From the NCBI RefSeq assembly GCF_003628535.1, contig NZ_RBCI01000015.1:1-64000 (forward strand): DNA of 64,000 nt, given 5' to 3'. Numbering within the stretch: the first letter of the stretch is position 1; each line of letters opens with the position of its first letter. The notes under the pieces are model-generated. The model saw only the letters and a list, made by a program, of their open reading frames with translations, ran no database searches and had not been told where the DNA came from. The stretch is from Flavisolibacter nicotianae (GTDB lineage Bacteria; Bacteroidota; Bacteroidia; Chitinophagales; Chitinophagaceae). The position numbers and the translations under genes were made by a program. Of the stretch, positions 27,084 through 37,200 are shown piece after piece.

Positions 27084-28634
27084 TTAGCTGATACCGCCGA
27101 AACAGAGGTATTTTATTTCCATGAAATAGTCCATGCCGTACTTGGAACCTTCACGGCCCATACCCGATTCTTTCACGCCACCAAACGGTGCAACCGTTGT
27201 GGAGATCAGGCCTTCGTTGATGCCGACCATTCCCGCTTCCAGGGCTTCGGCCACCCGCCAGCAACGGGCAATGTCCCGGCTGTAGAAATAGGAAGCAAGG
27301 CCGTAATCCGTGTCATTGGCCATTTGGATCACTTCTTCTTCTGTTTTGAAACGGAAGACCGGTGCCACCGGGCCAAACACTTCATCCTGTGCAATGATCA
27401 TATCGCTGGTGGCGTTGGACAAGACAGTTGGCGTGTAATACAAACCTTCTAACGGTTTTCCACCCTGAACAATGCATGCTCCTTTGGCAACGGCATCGTC
27501 TATGTGTTGCTGTACTTTGTCGAGGCCTTTTTGGTTGATCAATGGACCCACTTGTACATCTTTGTCCAATCCATTTCCGACTTTGAGTTCGGCGACGGCA
27601 CGGGAGAATTTTTCAACAAATTCATCATAGACTTTATCCTGCACAAAAAGGCGGTTGACGCAAACACAGGTCTGGCCGTTGTTGCGGAATTTGGAAACCA
27701 TCGCTCCTTTCACCGCCGCATCGATATCGGCGTCATCAAAAACAATAAACGGTGCGTTGCCGCCCAATTCCAGTGAAAGCTTTTTCAGCGTGGAGGCCGA
27801 TTGCCGCATCAGGATCTTACCAACACTCGTGGAACCGGTGAAGGAAAGCTTGCGCACCTTTTTGTTTTCGCAAAGTTCTTTGCCCACTTCGCTGCTGTCC
27901 TTTGTCGTAACAGTGTTGTACACACCGGGAGGGAAACCGGCTTTTTCGGCCAGGTAAGCAAGGGCCAAACCGGTAAGGGGTGTTTCAGATGGCGGTTTTA
28001 CTACCACCGGACTGCCCGCAGCCAGCGCAGGGCCAACCTTGCGGGTGATCATCGCCAGCGGAAAATTCCACGGTGTCAGTGCAGCCACCACGCCGATGGA
28101 TTGCTTGATCACAACAATCCGCTTGTCCTTCGCATGCGAAGGAATGACATCACCGTATGTACGTTTGGCTTCTTCGGCAAACCACTCTACAAAAGAAGCG
28201 CCGTAATCCACTTCGCCCAGGCTTTCCTGCAAGACCTTGCCGCATTCCATCGTCATCAGTGTCGCCAGTTCCTGCTTGTGCTCCAGGATCAGCGCATACC
28301 ACTTTTTCAACAGGCTGGCTCGTTCACCGGCTGTGAGGTCGCGAAACGAAGGCCATGCTGCATACGCTGCATCAACTGCTTCGCTCACGTCCTCCCGGTT
28401 CATGTCGGGAATGCTGGCGATCAGTTCTCCCGTTGCTGGGTTGGTCACATCAAAAGTTTTGCTGGAAGCAGCATTGATCCATTGCCCGTTTACAAAAGCT
28501 TTTGTTTTCAGTAAACTGTTTTGAACACTGCTTGTGAGCGCTTCCGGTTCGTTGATTGAATATTTTTCCACCTGGATTGAATTAGCGTTTAAGAAACTTG
28601 TTTGTTGTTCATTAGAGGCTTGCCTGTAACACAT
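27084..28634 (-). CDS. gabD: NAD(P)-dependent aldehyde dehydrogenase, succinate-semialdehyde type
   Basis: Oxidises an aldehyde to its acid; the sequence follows the GabD/succinate-semialdehyde branch. Key features: FVNGQWINAASSKTFDVTNP, LTPWNFPLAMITRKVGPALA, FTGSTSVGK, LELGGNAPFIVFDDAD (general base Glu), RNNGQTCVCVNR (nucleophilic Cys) and EVFGPVAPVFRF. Its 516 residues are about 30 more than usual. The annotated ATG at 28634 overlaps the upstream alcohol dehydrogenase by 23 bp and adds a non-homologous leader; a GTG at 28571 is an alternative. Paired with the alcohol dehydrogenase it would turn an alcohol into an acid in two steps. The true substrate may be glycolaldehyde or lactaldehyde rather than succinate semialdehyde. 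Confidence 0.92.
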   Translation of the reverse strand: MCYRQASNEQQTSFLNANSIQVEKYSINEPEALTSSVQNSLLKTKAFVNGQWINAASSKTFDVTNPATGELIASIPDMNREDVSEAVDAAYAAWPSFRDLTAGERASLLKKWYALILEHKQELATLMTMECGKVLQESLGEVDYGASFVEWFAEEAKRTYGDVIPSHAKDKRIVVIKQSIGVVAALTPWNFPLAMITRKVGPALAAGSPVVVKPPSETPLTGLALAYLAEKAGFPPGVYNTVTTKDSSEVGKELCENKKVRKLSFTGSTSVGKILMRQSASTLKKLSLELGGNAPFIVFDDADIDAAVKGAMVSKFRNNGQTCVCVNRLFVQDKVYDEFVEKFSRAVAELKVGNGLDKDVQVGPLINQKGLDKVQQHIDDAVAKGACIVQGGKPLEGLYYTPTVLSNATSDMIIAQDEVFGPVAPVFRFKTEEEVIQMANDTDYGLASYFYSRDIARCWRVAEALEAGMVGINEGLISTTVAPFGGVKESGMGREGSKYGMDYFMEIKYLCFGGIS

Positions 28635-29802
28635 CGCTGTTCATACGGGATGAAACAGCATCAGCCGATGAGGCATCAAAGGTTAGGATCTGCCGTATGG
28701 CTTCGCCTTTTGCCAGGCGCTCAAATCCTTCGTTGATCTCATCCAACCGCAGTTTGTGCGTCAGGAGTTTGTTTACCGGCAGGCGCCCGGATTGATAGAG
28801 TGCGATGTAAGCGGGAATATCACGGGAAGGAATGCAACTGCCGATGTAAGAACCCTGCAAGGTCCGTTCTTCCGCCACCAGTTTGACCGGAGCCAATTGC
28901 ATGGTTTTGCTGGGATGCGGCAGTCCCGCTGTGACGGTCCGGCCGCCTCTCGCCGTGGCGTTGTAGGTGAATTCCAGGGCCGGTACGACGCCGGCAAATT
29001 CAAGTCCCACATCCACGCCACCGTCCGTCAGATCCCGGAGTTTTTCCAGGGCATTTTCTTCCGTGGTATCAATGGCAACATGTGCGCCCAGTTCGAGAGC
29101 TTTCTGAAGTTTCTCTTTGTTTACATCGGCCACAATCACTTTGCTTGCACCGGCTGCCAATGCACCCAGTAAGGCAGAGAAGCCAACACCGCCAAGCCCC
29201 GTCACCAGGGCTGTTTCGCCCAAACGGATTTTTGCCGTATTGATCACCGCTCCCACACCTGTCATCACAGCACAACCAAACAAGGCAGCGATATCGTAGG
29301 GTAACGTTTTATCAATCGCCACAATTGACTGCCGGGAAACCACGGCATATTCAGCAAATCCGGAAACACCCATGTGATGAAAAATCTCCTGGTGCTGCTG
29401 GTTTTCAAGCCGGCTTTCGCCGCTTAACAAAAGGCCTTTATTGTTAGCAGCCACACCGTTCTCGCAAAGAGCCGGCCGTGCGATTGTGCAATGTTTACAA
29501 TGACCACAGACAGGCACAAACGAAAACACAACGTGATCTCCCACAGCAAGACCTTTTACGCCGGGACCGAGTTCCACTACTTCACCCGCAGCTTCGTGAC
29601 CAAGCACCATCGGTACCTGGCGGGGACGGTTTCCGTCAATCACCGACAGGTCGGAATGACAAAGCCCCGCAGCCCGGATTTTCACCAGGACTTCACTCGC
29701 CTGCGGCTTTTTCAGTTCTACTTCTTCAATCAACAGGGGATTGCTGATGTTGTAGGGACGTTCTTTGCCCATGGCATGCAGGACAGCAGCTTTAATTTTC
29801 AT
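28612..29802 (-). CDS. Zinc-dependent alcohol dehydrogenase (MDR family)
   Basis: A 396-residue cytoplasmic enzyme. Catalytic zinc ligands are Cys48 in GLCHSD and His69-Glu70 in GHE. The structural zinc lobe has four cysteines at 99, 102, 105 and 113 (CGHCKHC...ALC). The Rossmann motif is VTGLGGVGFSALLGA, followed by VIVADVNKEKL, whose Asp favours NAD. The sequence resembles class III and aryl/aliphatic alcohol dehydrogenases. The gene end overlaps the start of the aldehyde dehydrogenase gene, indicating translational coupling and a shared pathway: alcohol to aldehyde to acid. Confidence 0.93.
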   Translation of the reverse strand: MKIKAAVLHAMGKERPYNISNPLLIEEVELKKPQASEVLVKIRAAGLCHSDLSVIDGNRPRQVPMVLGHEAAGEVVELGPGVKGLAVGDHVVFSFVPVCGHCKHCTIARPALCENGVAANNKGLLLSGESRLENQQHQEIFHHMGVSGFAEYAVVSRQSIVAIDKTLPYDIAALFGCAVMTGVGAVINTAKIRLGETALVTGLGGVGFSALLGALAAGASKVIVADVNKEKLQKALELGAHVAIDTTEENALEKLRDLTDGGVDVGLEFAGVVPALEFTYNATARGGRTVTAGLPHPSKTMQLAPVKLVAEERTLQGSYIGSCIPSRDIPAYIALYQSGRLPVNKLLTHKLRLDEINEGFERLAKGEAIRQILTFDASSADAVSSRMNSDVLQASL

Positions 29803-29826
29803 TGTTTCTGTTTAAATGAGTCAATT

Positions 29827-30783
29827 TTATTGCTTCACCAGGAGTTCATTTTCCCTGATAAACTCCTGGATGTTCTGAACAACTTTTTCAATGAGTGCCG
29901 TGCGGGACTCAAGACTGGCCCAAATCGAGTGTGGCGTCATTGCCAGCCGTTCTTTGTGCCGGATATGCAAAAGAGGGTTTTGTGTAGAAATGGGCTCCTT
30001 CTCAAAAACGTCGACACCGGCACCGGCAATGACACCTTCGTCCAGGGCACGAGCCAAATCGGCTTCGTTAACGATCCCTCCCCTTCCGGCGTTTATCAAA
30101 AGAGCAGAAGGCTTCATCAGCAACAGGCGGTCGTAGGTGATCAGGCTAACAGTGTATTCATTGAGTGGCGCATGAATGGAGACAACATCGGATGTCCGCA
30201 ACAGCTCCTCTAAAGAAAGACGCTGATACGGCTGTTGATAGCTTTGTCCAGATGCGGAATAATAGACCACCTCGGCGCCAAATGCGTCCGCGATGGTCGC
30301 CACTTTGCGTCCGATGCTTCCCAGGCCGATAATGCCAAAACGTTTTCCGCTCAACTCCCAGAACGAATTTTCCAAATGCGTGAATATATCACTCTGCGAA
30401 TAGGAGCCGCTTTTGACATACGCATCGAAATAAGGGATGTTGTTCAACAGGTGCAGCAGGAGGGAAAATGTGCCCTGTGCCACACTGGCTGATGAATAGT
30501 CCGAAACATTTTTCACCGGGATATCCCGTTTCAACGCAGCCGCCTTGTCGACATTATTGGTACCCGTAGCCGAAATGCAAATCAGCTTCAGATGGGGCGC
30601 TTGCGCAATGGCCGTGCTGTCCAATACAACTTTGTTGGTGATGACGATGTCGGCATCGGCAATGCGTTCCTGCACTTGCCCCGGCGAAGTGGTTTGAAAA
30701 AAAGCCACCTCACCGAACTGCTTAAACAAGTGCAGGTTGGGAACATTGCCCACCGTTTTTACATCGAGAAATACAATCTTCAT
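29827..30783 (-). CDS. D-2-hydroxyacid dehydrogenase (glyoxylate/hydroxypyruvate reductase-like)
   Basis: The product has 318 residues and is cytoplasmic. The NAD-binding motif is GIIGLGSIGRKVA; the catalytic Arg is in INAGRGGIVNE, the Glu in the following GAGVDVFEKEP region and the His in MTPHSIWAS. Family members interconvert 2-keto acids and D-2-hydroxy acids such as glycerate/hydroxypyruvate, glycolate/glyoxylate or lactate/pyruvate. In this cluster, with an LctP-type permease and a malate synthase-like protein, glyoxylate or hydroxypyruvate is the best guess. It is separated by 24 bp from the alcohol dehydrogenase gene and shares its strand. Confidence 0.9.
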   Translation of the reverse strand: MKIVFLDVKTVGNVPNLHLFKQFGEVAFFQTTSPGQVQERIADADIVITNKVVLDSTAIAQAPHLKLICISATGTNNVDKAAALKRDIPVKNVSDYSSASVAQGTFSLLLHLLNNIPYFDAYVKSGSYSQSDIFTHLENSFWELSGKRFGIIGLGSIGRKVATIADAFGAEVVYYSASGQSYQQPYQRLSLEELLRTSDVVSIHAPLNEYTVSLITYDRLLLMKPSALLINAGRGGIVNEADLARALDEGVIAGAGVDVFEKEPISTQNPLLHIRHKERLAMTPHSIWASLESRTALIEKVVQNIQEFIRENELLVKQ

Positions 30784-30837
30784 GGATTTACGATTTGGAG
30801 ACTGCCTGCTTTGTGTAAATGTGTTTATAATGCCTGG

Positions 30838-31470
30838 CTACGCTTTCTTTACTTTAATCACGACCTTTTTGATGCGATCATTGTAGCCGTCGATTTTAAT
30901 ACCGGGCAAATGCGCATCTTTCGGAAAGACAATGAAAAAAGTATCGTTACCGGATTCGTAGAAGGTGCCATTGGCCTTGTAGAAACCGATGTCCTTCCCG
31001 CTGTCATACGGTGTAATCACGGTGGCCGTTGTTACCGGGACAAGGCCCATGTTTTCCTTTCCGGTAATTACATGGTGGATGTCAATGTACTGCTGGTGGT
31101 CTTCCCACTTTGCCGTGTCTGCACTTCGTGCAGGACCTTCAGTTACCAACGCATAAACATTATCACCTTCAATGGCATACTTACCGGGCTTGAGCGCTGC
31201 CAGATCGGTTTCTTTCAAATAACGAAAGGCTTTATCCCACATTTCCGGATTGGCCTCGTACTGCTTTTTGAATTCTGCCTGGTCGATGGTTTTGTGCGGG
31301 GTCAGGGATAAACCATTCAGCCAGGCCTTCCCCTCAAACCATTTTGCTGTCGCTGCATTCTCCTGGCTAAATGTTTTTGAAACCGCGCAGGAGAAAAAAA
31401 ACATCGATACCATCACGATTGCCTGTTGCGTAGAGCGCAGTACTGTTGTTTTCATACAAAAACGTTTCAT
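30838..31470 (-). CDS. Exported YhcH/YjgK/YiaL (DUF386) protein
   Basis: The product is 210 residues (205 from the alternative Met at 31455). The cupin-like family signature is clear: GKYAIEGDNVYALVTEGP, KWEDHQQYIDIHHVITGKE, FFIVFPKDAHLPGI and a C-terminal KKVVIKVKKA. The family includes sialic-acid and sugar-acid epimerase or anomerase-like proteins that are usually cytoplasmic and about 150 residues. This one carries an extra hydrophobic leader (IVMVSMFFFSCAVS) that looks like a signal or lipoprotein signal, so it would act in the periplasm. It is 7 bp from the end of the beta-propeller gene, which makes co-transcription near certain. Confidence 0.87.
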   Translation of the reverse strand: MKRFCMKTTVLRSTQQAIVMVSMFFFSCAVSKTFSQENAATAKWFEGKAWLNGLSLTPHKTIDQAEFKKQYEANPEMWDKAFRYLKETDLAALKPGKYAIEGDNVYALVTEGPARSADTAKWEDHQQYIDIHHVITGKENMGLVPVTTATVITPYDSGKDIGFYKANGTFYESGNDTFFIVFPKDAHLPGIKIDGYNDRIKKVVIKVKKA

Positions 31471-31476
31471 ACTTGT

Positions 31477-32691
31477 TTATTGAAATACTCTCCCGATGCC
31501 AAACTGGTTACCGGCATATACCGGTTTGCCTCCCTTAAATTCAATTTCCACCATCTTCTCGCTGGCAACACTGTTATTGGATTCATCGGTCAGCGTCATC
31601 AGAATTTTGCGGGTCTTTACGTCGATCACCTCACCACTGGACGGATATGCATACTTCCCGTCAACACTGAAGGTGACCCAGCCCGGCATATCCTGCAGCG
31701 GAATGGTTGACAGCTGCTGGTACGGCGGTTCGTTCCGGAAAATATGGATGCGCATATTGTGACCGTCACACACCCAGATTTCTTTTTCATCCGGTGTAAG
31801 ACCAATGCCATGGCTGGGATTACCGTGTCGCCTAACCGGTCCCTTTTCCCATCCTTCCACCACCACGCTGGCCAGCTTTTTACCCGTCTTCAGGTCCCCC
31901 ACTTCAAAGCCCAGCAGGCTGTCACAGGTCACATAGGCAAGCGTTTCCTTTCCATTGATGGTAAACGGACGAACATTGTTGTAAAAAGGTCCTACCTTAT
32001 TGACGATGGTATGGGTCTTCGCATCGGCTACAAATAACCAGGGGCTGGCAATATCGTCCAGGTAAACATGGTTACCGGATGCGCCGTAGATGGTGTTATG
32101 GGCCCGTCTGGTTACCGGGATCTTTGCAATGATATTTCCGTTCTCGCAGTCAACCACATTCCAGAAATCCTTTTCGAGCGAAGGCAGGTACATGGTTTTT
32201 CCATCCGGCGAAATGGCCATGCGGTCGCAGCCGCCCTTGTATTGTTTTTCCCAAACAATTTTATCGGTTATTAAATCAATCCGCTGAAGCGATTCAAGTG
32301 TACTAACGTAAACGCTGTTCAAAGGAATACTCACCGCAATGCCTTTCACGTTGGACGGCACTTCATCGCCTTTTGCGGAGGCATAGCCGCCTTGTTTCAT
32401 TCTTCCCATTAAACTATCGGAAAGGATGCCGCCGGTTTTGATTCGTTTGACAAAGTGGTGGTTGTTGTCCATGTCAAAGACCAGGATACCGTGTCCGCCA
32501 TAACCCAGGTAATTTCGGATACCAGGTGTGGCGACATACAAATAGCGCTTGTCGTAGATTTTGCCTTTGTTTGAATTAGTTTTTTGAGCCGGAGAGCTGA
32601 ATGTCTTTTTCACCGCAGTTTGTGCGTCTGCCATGAAGGACATGATCAGTAAAATTGTGATAAAGAATCCGGTTGGTGCGTTGCGTGTCAT
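31477..32691 (-). CDS. Exported YncE-like beta-propeller protein
   Basis: A protein of 404 residues with signal peptide (FFITILLIMSFMADAQ). It contains repeated propeller blades with phrases such as VKGIAVSIPLNSVYVSTLES, RMAISPDGKTMYLPSLEKD, ARSGN-like NHVYLDDIASPWLFVAD, HGIGLTPDEKEIWVCDGHN and GWVTFSVDGKYAYPSSGEVI. Such proteins bind ligands or serve as periplasmic enzymes (lactonase-like or quinoprotein-like folds), but no catalytic residues can be named. Its position directly after SusD suggests a role in surface or periplasmic handling of the imported compound. Confidence 0.82.
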   Translation of the reverse strand: MTRNAPTGFFITILLIMSFMADAQTAVKKTFSSPAQKTNSNKGKIYDKRYLYVATPGIRNYLGYGGHGILVFDMDNNHHFVKRIKTGGILSDSLMGRMKQGGYASAKGDEVPSNVKGIAVSIPLNSVYVSTLESLQRIDLITDKIVWEKQYKGGCDRMAISPDGKTMYLPSLEKDFWNVVDCENGNIIAKIPVTRRAHNTIYGASGNHVYLDDIASPWLFVADAKTHTIVNKVGPFYNNVRPFTINGKETLAYVTCDSLLGFEVGDLKTGKKLASVVVEGWEKGPVRRHGNPSHGIGLTPDEKEIWVCDGHNMRIHIFRNEPPYQQLSTIPLQDMPGWVTFSVDGKYAYPSSGEVIDVKTRKILMTLTDESNNSVASEKMVEIEFKGGKPVYAGNQFGIGRVFQ

Positions 32692-32788
32692 CGCTTATAG
32701 TTTTTGAAAGAGAAAAGAATTGATCAACTGTTTTTGTATTCAATCGTGCTGTTATGGCAGCCATGCTGTACCACTGGCGTCAAACCGA

Positions 32789-34240
32789 TCAATCATAACC
32801 GGGATTTTGGGGAAAAATAGCCGGGTTGTTGATCAATTGAATTTGGGTAATGGGAATGGGAAAAACGGTCATGTAATCCTTCATGCCTTTTGACGACATG
32901 GTTTGCAAAGCACGGCCCGTACGCACCAGATCAAACCAGCGGTGACCTTCAAACGACAGTTCCAGCCTGCGTTCCAGGTAAATTTTCTCCCGTGCTTCCG
33001 ATTGTGACAGCCCCGTTAATTCAGTCAGCCCCGCTCTTTTATGCACCTGATTGAGATAACCCAGGGCTTCGTCTGTTTTGCCGTTTTCGTTCAGGGCTTC
33101 GGCCAGCATCAGCAACACATCTGCGTACCGGATCACTTTCCAGTTAGCCCGGCTGTCGTTGGTCGCCAGCAGGCGTACCATGTACTTTTTTGTAAAGGTG
33201 GCCACGTCATTTGAGGTGGGGATCAACTTATGGAAAACACCGTTGTTATCGGTGTAGCCATCGGCGGCAGTAATATCCTTCCGCTGGTCGTCTGCCGAAA
33301 ACAGATCAAACAAACTACGTGGCGGGTTGTTGGCGCCGTTTTGCCCGCCGGTCACACCGTAGAAGGTCGCAATGTCCGGGTTCTTGGGACAGAAGTTGGT
33401 GGTAAACGAACTGCCTTCACCACTTAAACCCTGTTCGTATTCAATATCAAAAATGTATTCGCTGTGATGCTCGTCTTTTGTATAATCGAAAAGGTCGCTG
33501 TATTTGGGCAGAAGTGCATAGCCCATGGTGGTTACCTCCTTCAATTTTGTTTCTGCTTTTACAAAATCCTTCAGTGTAAGGTATACTTTACCCAACATGG
33601 ATTTTGCAGCGCCCTTGGTAGCTCTTCCCACATCGGCACCCGAATATTTTGCCGGCAACGAGGCTTCTGCATCCTGCAGATCTTTGGTGATTACATCAGT
33701 GTAGATCTTGCTTACTTTTTCGCGACCGGCTTTATACGCTTCTTCAATGGTAATGGGCGTAGTTACCATCGGAACATCGCCGTAGATCCGAACCAAATCA
33801 AAATAGGCCAATGCCCGAAGGAATTTGGCTTCGCCAATATAAGCCTCTTTGTTAGGCACGGTTCCCTTGTCGAGCGGTGCAATCTTCGCCAGCAACAGGT
33901 TGGCCCGGCTGATGATATTATAGTAATTGAGCCAGGTGGAACGGATGACTCCATCATCGTTGCTGATAGTGAAGAGGTCCATCGCAGCCGGAGTGCCTTT
34001 AACGAGTTCATCCCACGAGTCATCGCCGCGCATATCGCCAAACAACCACATGTTCTGGTATTGCGACTGATAAATATTATAGATTCCAATTTCAGCCTGT
34101 TTGAAATCCTGATCCGTTTTGTAAAGGTTGTCCACCCCGGCTGTTGAAGGCGGCGTCAATTCGATAAATGATTTTTTGCAGGCAGCGAGTAAAATCAGCA
34201 ATGAAACGATGCCGGCAATGTGTATATGCTTTTTCATCAT
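32789..34240 (-). CDS. susD: SusD/RagB family outer-membrane lipoprotein
   Basis: The product has 483 residues. A lipoprotein signal ends LLILLAAC at Cys21. The N-terminal SusD-like TPR region contains YNIYQSQYQNMWLFGDMRGDDSW and RANLLLAKI, with EAKFLRALAYFDLVRIYGDVPM. The C-terminal RagB/SusD segment has ADVLLMLAEALNENGKTDEAL and LERRLELSFEGHRWFDLVRTG, ending FPIPITQIQLINNPAIFPQNPGY. It forms the lid of a SusC transporter at the cell surface and determines ligand capture. The gap to SusC is 25 bp, so the two are one transcript. The ligand is unknown. Confidence 0.97.
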   Translation of the reverse strand: MMKKHIHIAGIVSLLILLAACKKSFIELTPPSTAGVDNLYKTDQDFKQAEIGIYNIYQSQYQNMWLFGDMRGDDSWDELVKGTPAAMDLFTISNDDGVIRSTWLNYYNIISRANLLLAKIAPLDKGTVPNKEAYIGEAKFLRALAYFDLVRIYGDVPMVTTPITIEEAYKAGREKVSKIYTDVITKDLQDAEASLPAKYSGADVGRATKGAAKSMLGKVYLTLKDFVKAETKLKEVTTMGYALLPKYSDLFDYTKDEHHSEYIFDIEYEQGLSGEGSSFTTNFCPKNPDIATFYGVTGGQNGANNPPRSLFDLFSADDQRKDITAADGYTDNNGVFHKLIPTSNDVATFTKKYMVRLLATNDSRANWKVIRYADVLLMLAEALNENGKTDEALGYLNQVHKRAGLTELTGLSQSEAREKIYLERRLELSFEGHRWFDLVRTGRALQTMSSKGMKDYMTVFPIPITQIQLINNPAIFPQNPGYD

Positions 34241-34265
34241 TTTCTGTTTTCAGCTTGAAGGAATA

Positions 34266-37200
34266 TTAGAAAGAAAGGTTCACGCCCAAAACGATGCTCT
34301 TGGCCGTTGGGAAATCATAGTTGGAAACGCCTGGTGTCAACGGATTGCTGGCCCGGCTAACATCCGGGTTGAATCCGACGTAGTGCGTGAACAGAAAAGG
34401 ATTCGTAGCCGTGGCATAAACCCTTGCCGAACCAATGCCTGCCTTTCTGAGCAAACGGTCGGGAATCATGTACGACAGATTGATGTTGTTGATGCGTACA
34501 TACGACGCATCATCAAGCCACAGCGTACTGTATTCGCCCCGCCAGTTACCCGTTGGTGTATCGTTCGGCCTTGGTGTTTTTCCATCGCCGGGTTCCTGCT
34601 CCGATTTCCAGTAATTGTTCATGTACCCATACTGGCGGAAGCGTGCCCGGTTATTGGCTGATTGCCCTCTTTGCAGGTCAAGCACCTTGTTTCCCTGCAC
34701 ACCCTGAAGGCTTACACTTAAGCTGATGTTTTTGTAAGCAAAGCGGTTGGTCATGCCAAAGATGACATCGGGATAGGGCGAACCGATGATGGTTTTATCA
34801 AAGCTGTTGATCACGCCATCGGGCTTGCCGTTCGGCCCACTGATGTCTTTGAACCGCACATCGCCGACACGCGACTGGTCGCGGGCACCTGGGTTCCAGA
34901 TAGGACCGGCCGCCAGTTCTGCCTGAGTTTTGAAAATACCGTCGGCAATCCAGCCGTAGAACATACCCACCGGCTGACCGATCATGGTGATGTTACCACC
35001 GTTAATGATCGGATCACCCTGCGGCCCCAACTTGATCACCTTGCCTTTGTTGGTAGAGAAATTGAAATCTGTTGTCCATTCAAATTTGTTTTTGAAGTTG
35101 ACGGTGTTGAAGGCAAACTCCCAACCCTGGTTTTGCACTTCGCCAATGTTTTGCAGGGCCGTGGTAAAGCCTGTAATGGCTGGAACGTTGACGTTCAACA
35201 GGAGGTCGTAGTTCTTTGAGCTGTAGTGATCAACCGTGATACCGATCCGGTTGTTAAACAGCTTTACATCCACACCACCGTTGAAGGATTTCTGCTTTTC
35301 CCAGGTCAGGGCCGGGTTGTCCAGACGGGCCGGTGCATATCCACCTGCAGCATTGTTGCCAAATACGTATTTTTCGTAGTTGATCGTTGCGTATTGCTCG
35401 TAGTTACCGATATTATTGTTTCCCGTTTCCCCATAGCTAAACCGCAGCTTCATGTCGGTTAAAAACGGCACCCATTTCAGGAATTGTTCATCAGAAATGC
35501 GCCAGGCAAGTGCAGCAGAAGGAAAGACGCCGTATTTGTTGTCGCTGCCAAAGCGTGACGATCCGTCCCTGCGGATAGACGTTGTCAGGTAGTACCGGTT
35601 GTTGTAATTGTAGTTGAACCTTCCGAGATAAGACAGCAGTGACCATTCAAACACATCGGAAGAACCATTGGTAATGATCCCACTGACAGCGCTCAGGGTT
35701 GGGATCAGGTTGTTGGGATAGCGGTCACTGGTAAGAAAGTTTGATTCATAGGTTTCCTTTTGCGTAGTATAACCAAGGAGCCCGCCAAAATTGTGTTTGC
35801 CAAAACTTTTGGTGTAGTTGAGCGTTGTTTCCGTCAGCCAGTTAAGATCCAAAGCGGCATTGTCGGAACCAATAGCCGGGTTGTTGTTGAACGCAGGCAG
35901 CTTGGGTTTGAAATACATCCCTTTTACATCCGTCATGTTAATGCCCAACATAACATTCAGCCGAAGTGACTTCAGGAGTTGAAAGTCGGTGCTGATATTG
36001 CCCAGGAAACCCATGGCCTTTTGGTTACGCTGCACTTCTTTGGCCAGCGCCAGCGGGTTTTGCGTAGACACGACGGCATCCAAACCGTCGCCAAAGGGAA
36101 AATAAGAACCATCCGGGCTCAGTAAGCTGTAATACATTGGAATTTGAATGGCGTTGTAAATGATATCGGAGCCCCTGCCACCGTCGGCGCTCACCTGGTC
36201 GGCACCCATGCCACCGATGTTGTGCTTCATGGTAAAAGAGGGATTCAGATTCATCTTTAACGTCATTTTGTTCGACAGCTTCGCATCGATGTTTGCCCGC
36301 GCAGAAAAGCGTTTGAAATTGGTGTTGATCACTATGCCATCCTGGTTGAGATACTCGCCGCTCAGGGCATACCGGATCGCTTCTGTTCCACCCGAAGCGC
36401 CCAACTGATATTGCTGCATCGGGGCGTCGTGGATCACTTCATAAACGTGATCCTTAAAGTCAAGGGTCGCACCGGGCTGTGTCGGTTGTTTACCGGCGAG
36501 CACTTCCAGGATGGTAATGGGTACGGCCTGTTTCCACTTCAGTGGATCACCGGTCACCGGATTGCCCTCATCGATGTTGCGGTTGCGAATGCCATCGTAG
36601 TAATGCTGCGCTTCTTCCAGCGCGGATTGGTATTTCGGAACTTTTGCAATGCGCTGGTAACCGGCATACGTACTGAACGTAAACACCGGTTTCCCGGCCC
36701 TGCCACGCTTTGTATTGATGATCACAACACCATTGGCGCCCCGTGAACCATAGATGGCCGTAGCCGACGCATCTTTCAGGATGTCCATGGTTTCAATATC
36801 ATTGGGATTGAGGGTTTGAATGCTGGCAACCGGGAAGCCGTCCACGACATACAGCGGCTCAACACTGGCCGAGATACTGCCCACACCCCTGATCCTGATT
36901 TGCGGCGGTGCACCCGGTTCGCCCGAAACAGGCTTTACCTGTACACCGGGCAGCTTTCCCATCAACGCCTGGTCGACACGTGTGGCGGTTTGCTCGGAAA
37001 TGTCCTTGCTGTTGACAGAGCCCACGGAACCAGTCAGGTCTTTTTTCCGTTGCGTACCATAACCAATCACGACGACCTGCTCCATTGTTTTTGTATTGGA
37101 AATCATTTTTACAGCCAGCGAGAGTGAGGCATTGTCCCTGATGTTATATCCCGACAAGGTTTGCTCCTCATAACCAACCGTGGAAAAGCTGAAGCTGTAA

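Noticed and set aside
28612-28634. Frameshift between alcohol and aldehyde dehydrogenase genes
   Set aside because: Both proteins are complete; the 23-bp overlap is better explained by coupled translation or a later start for the aldehyde dehydrogenase.
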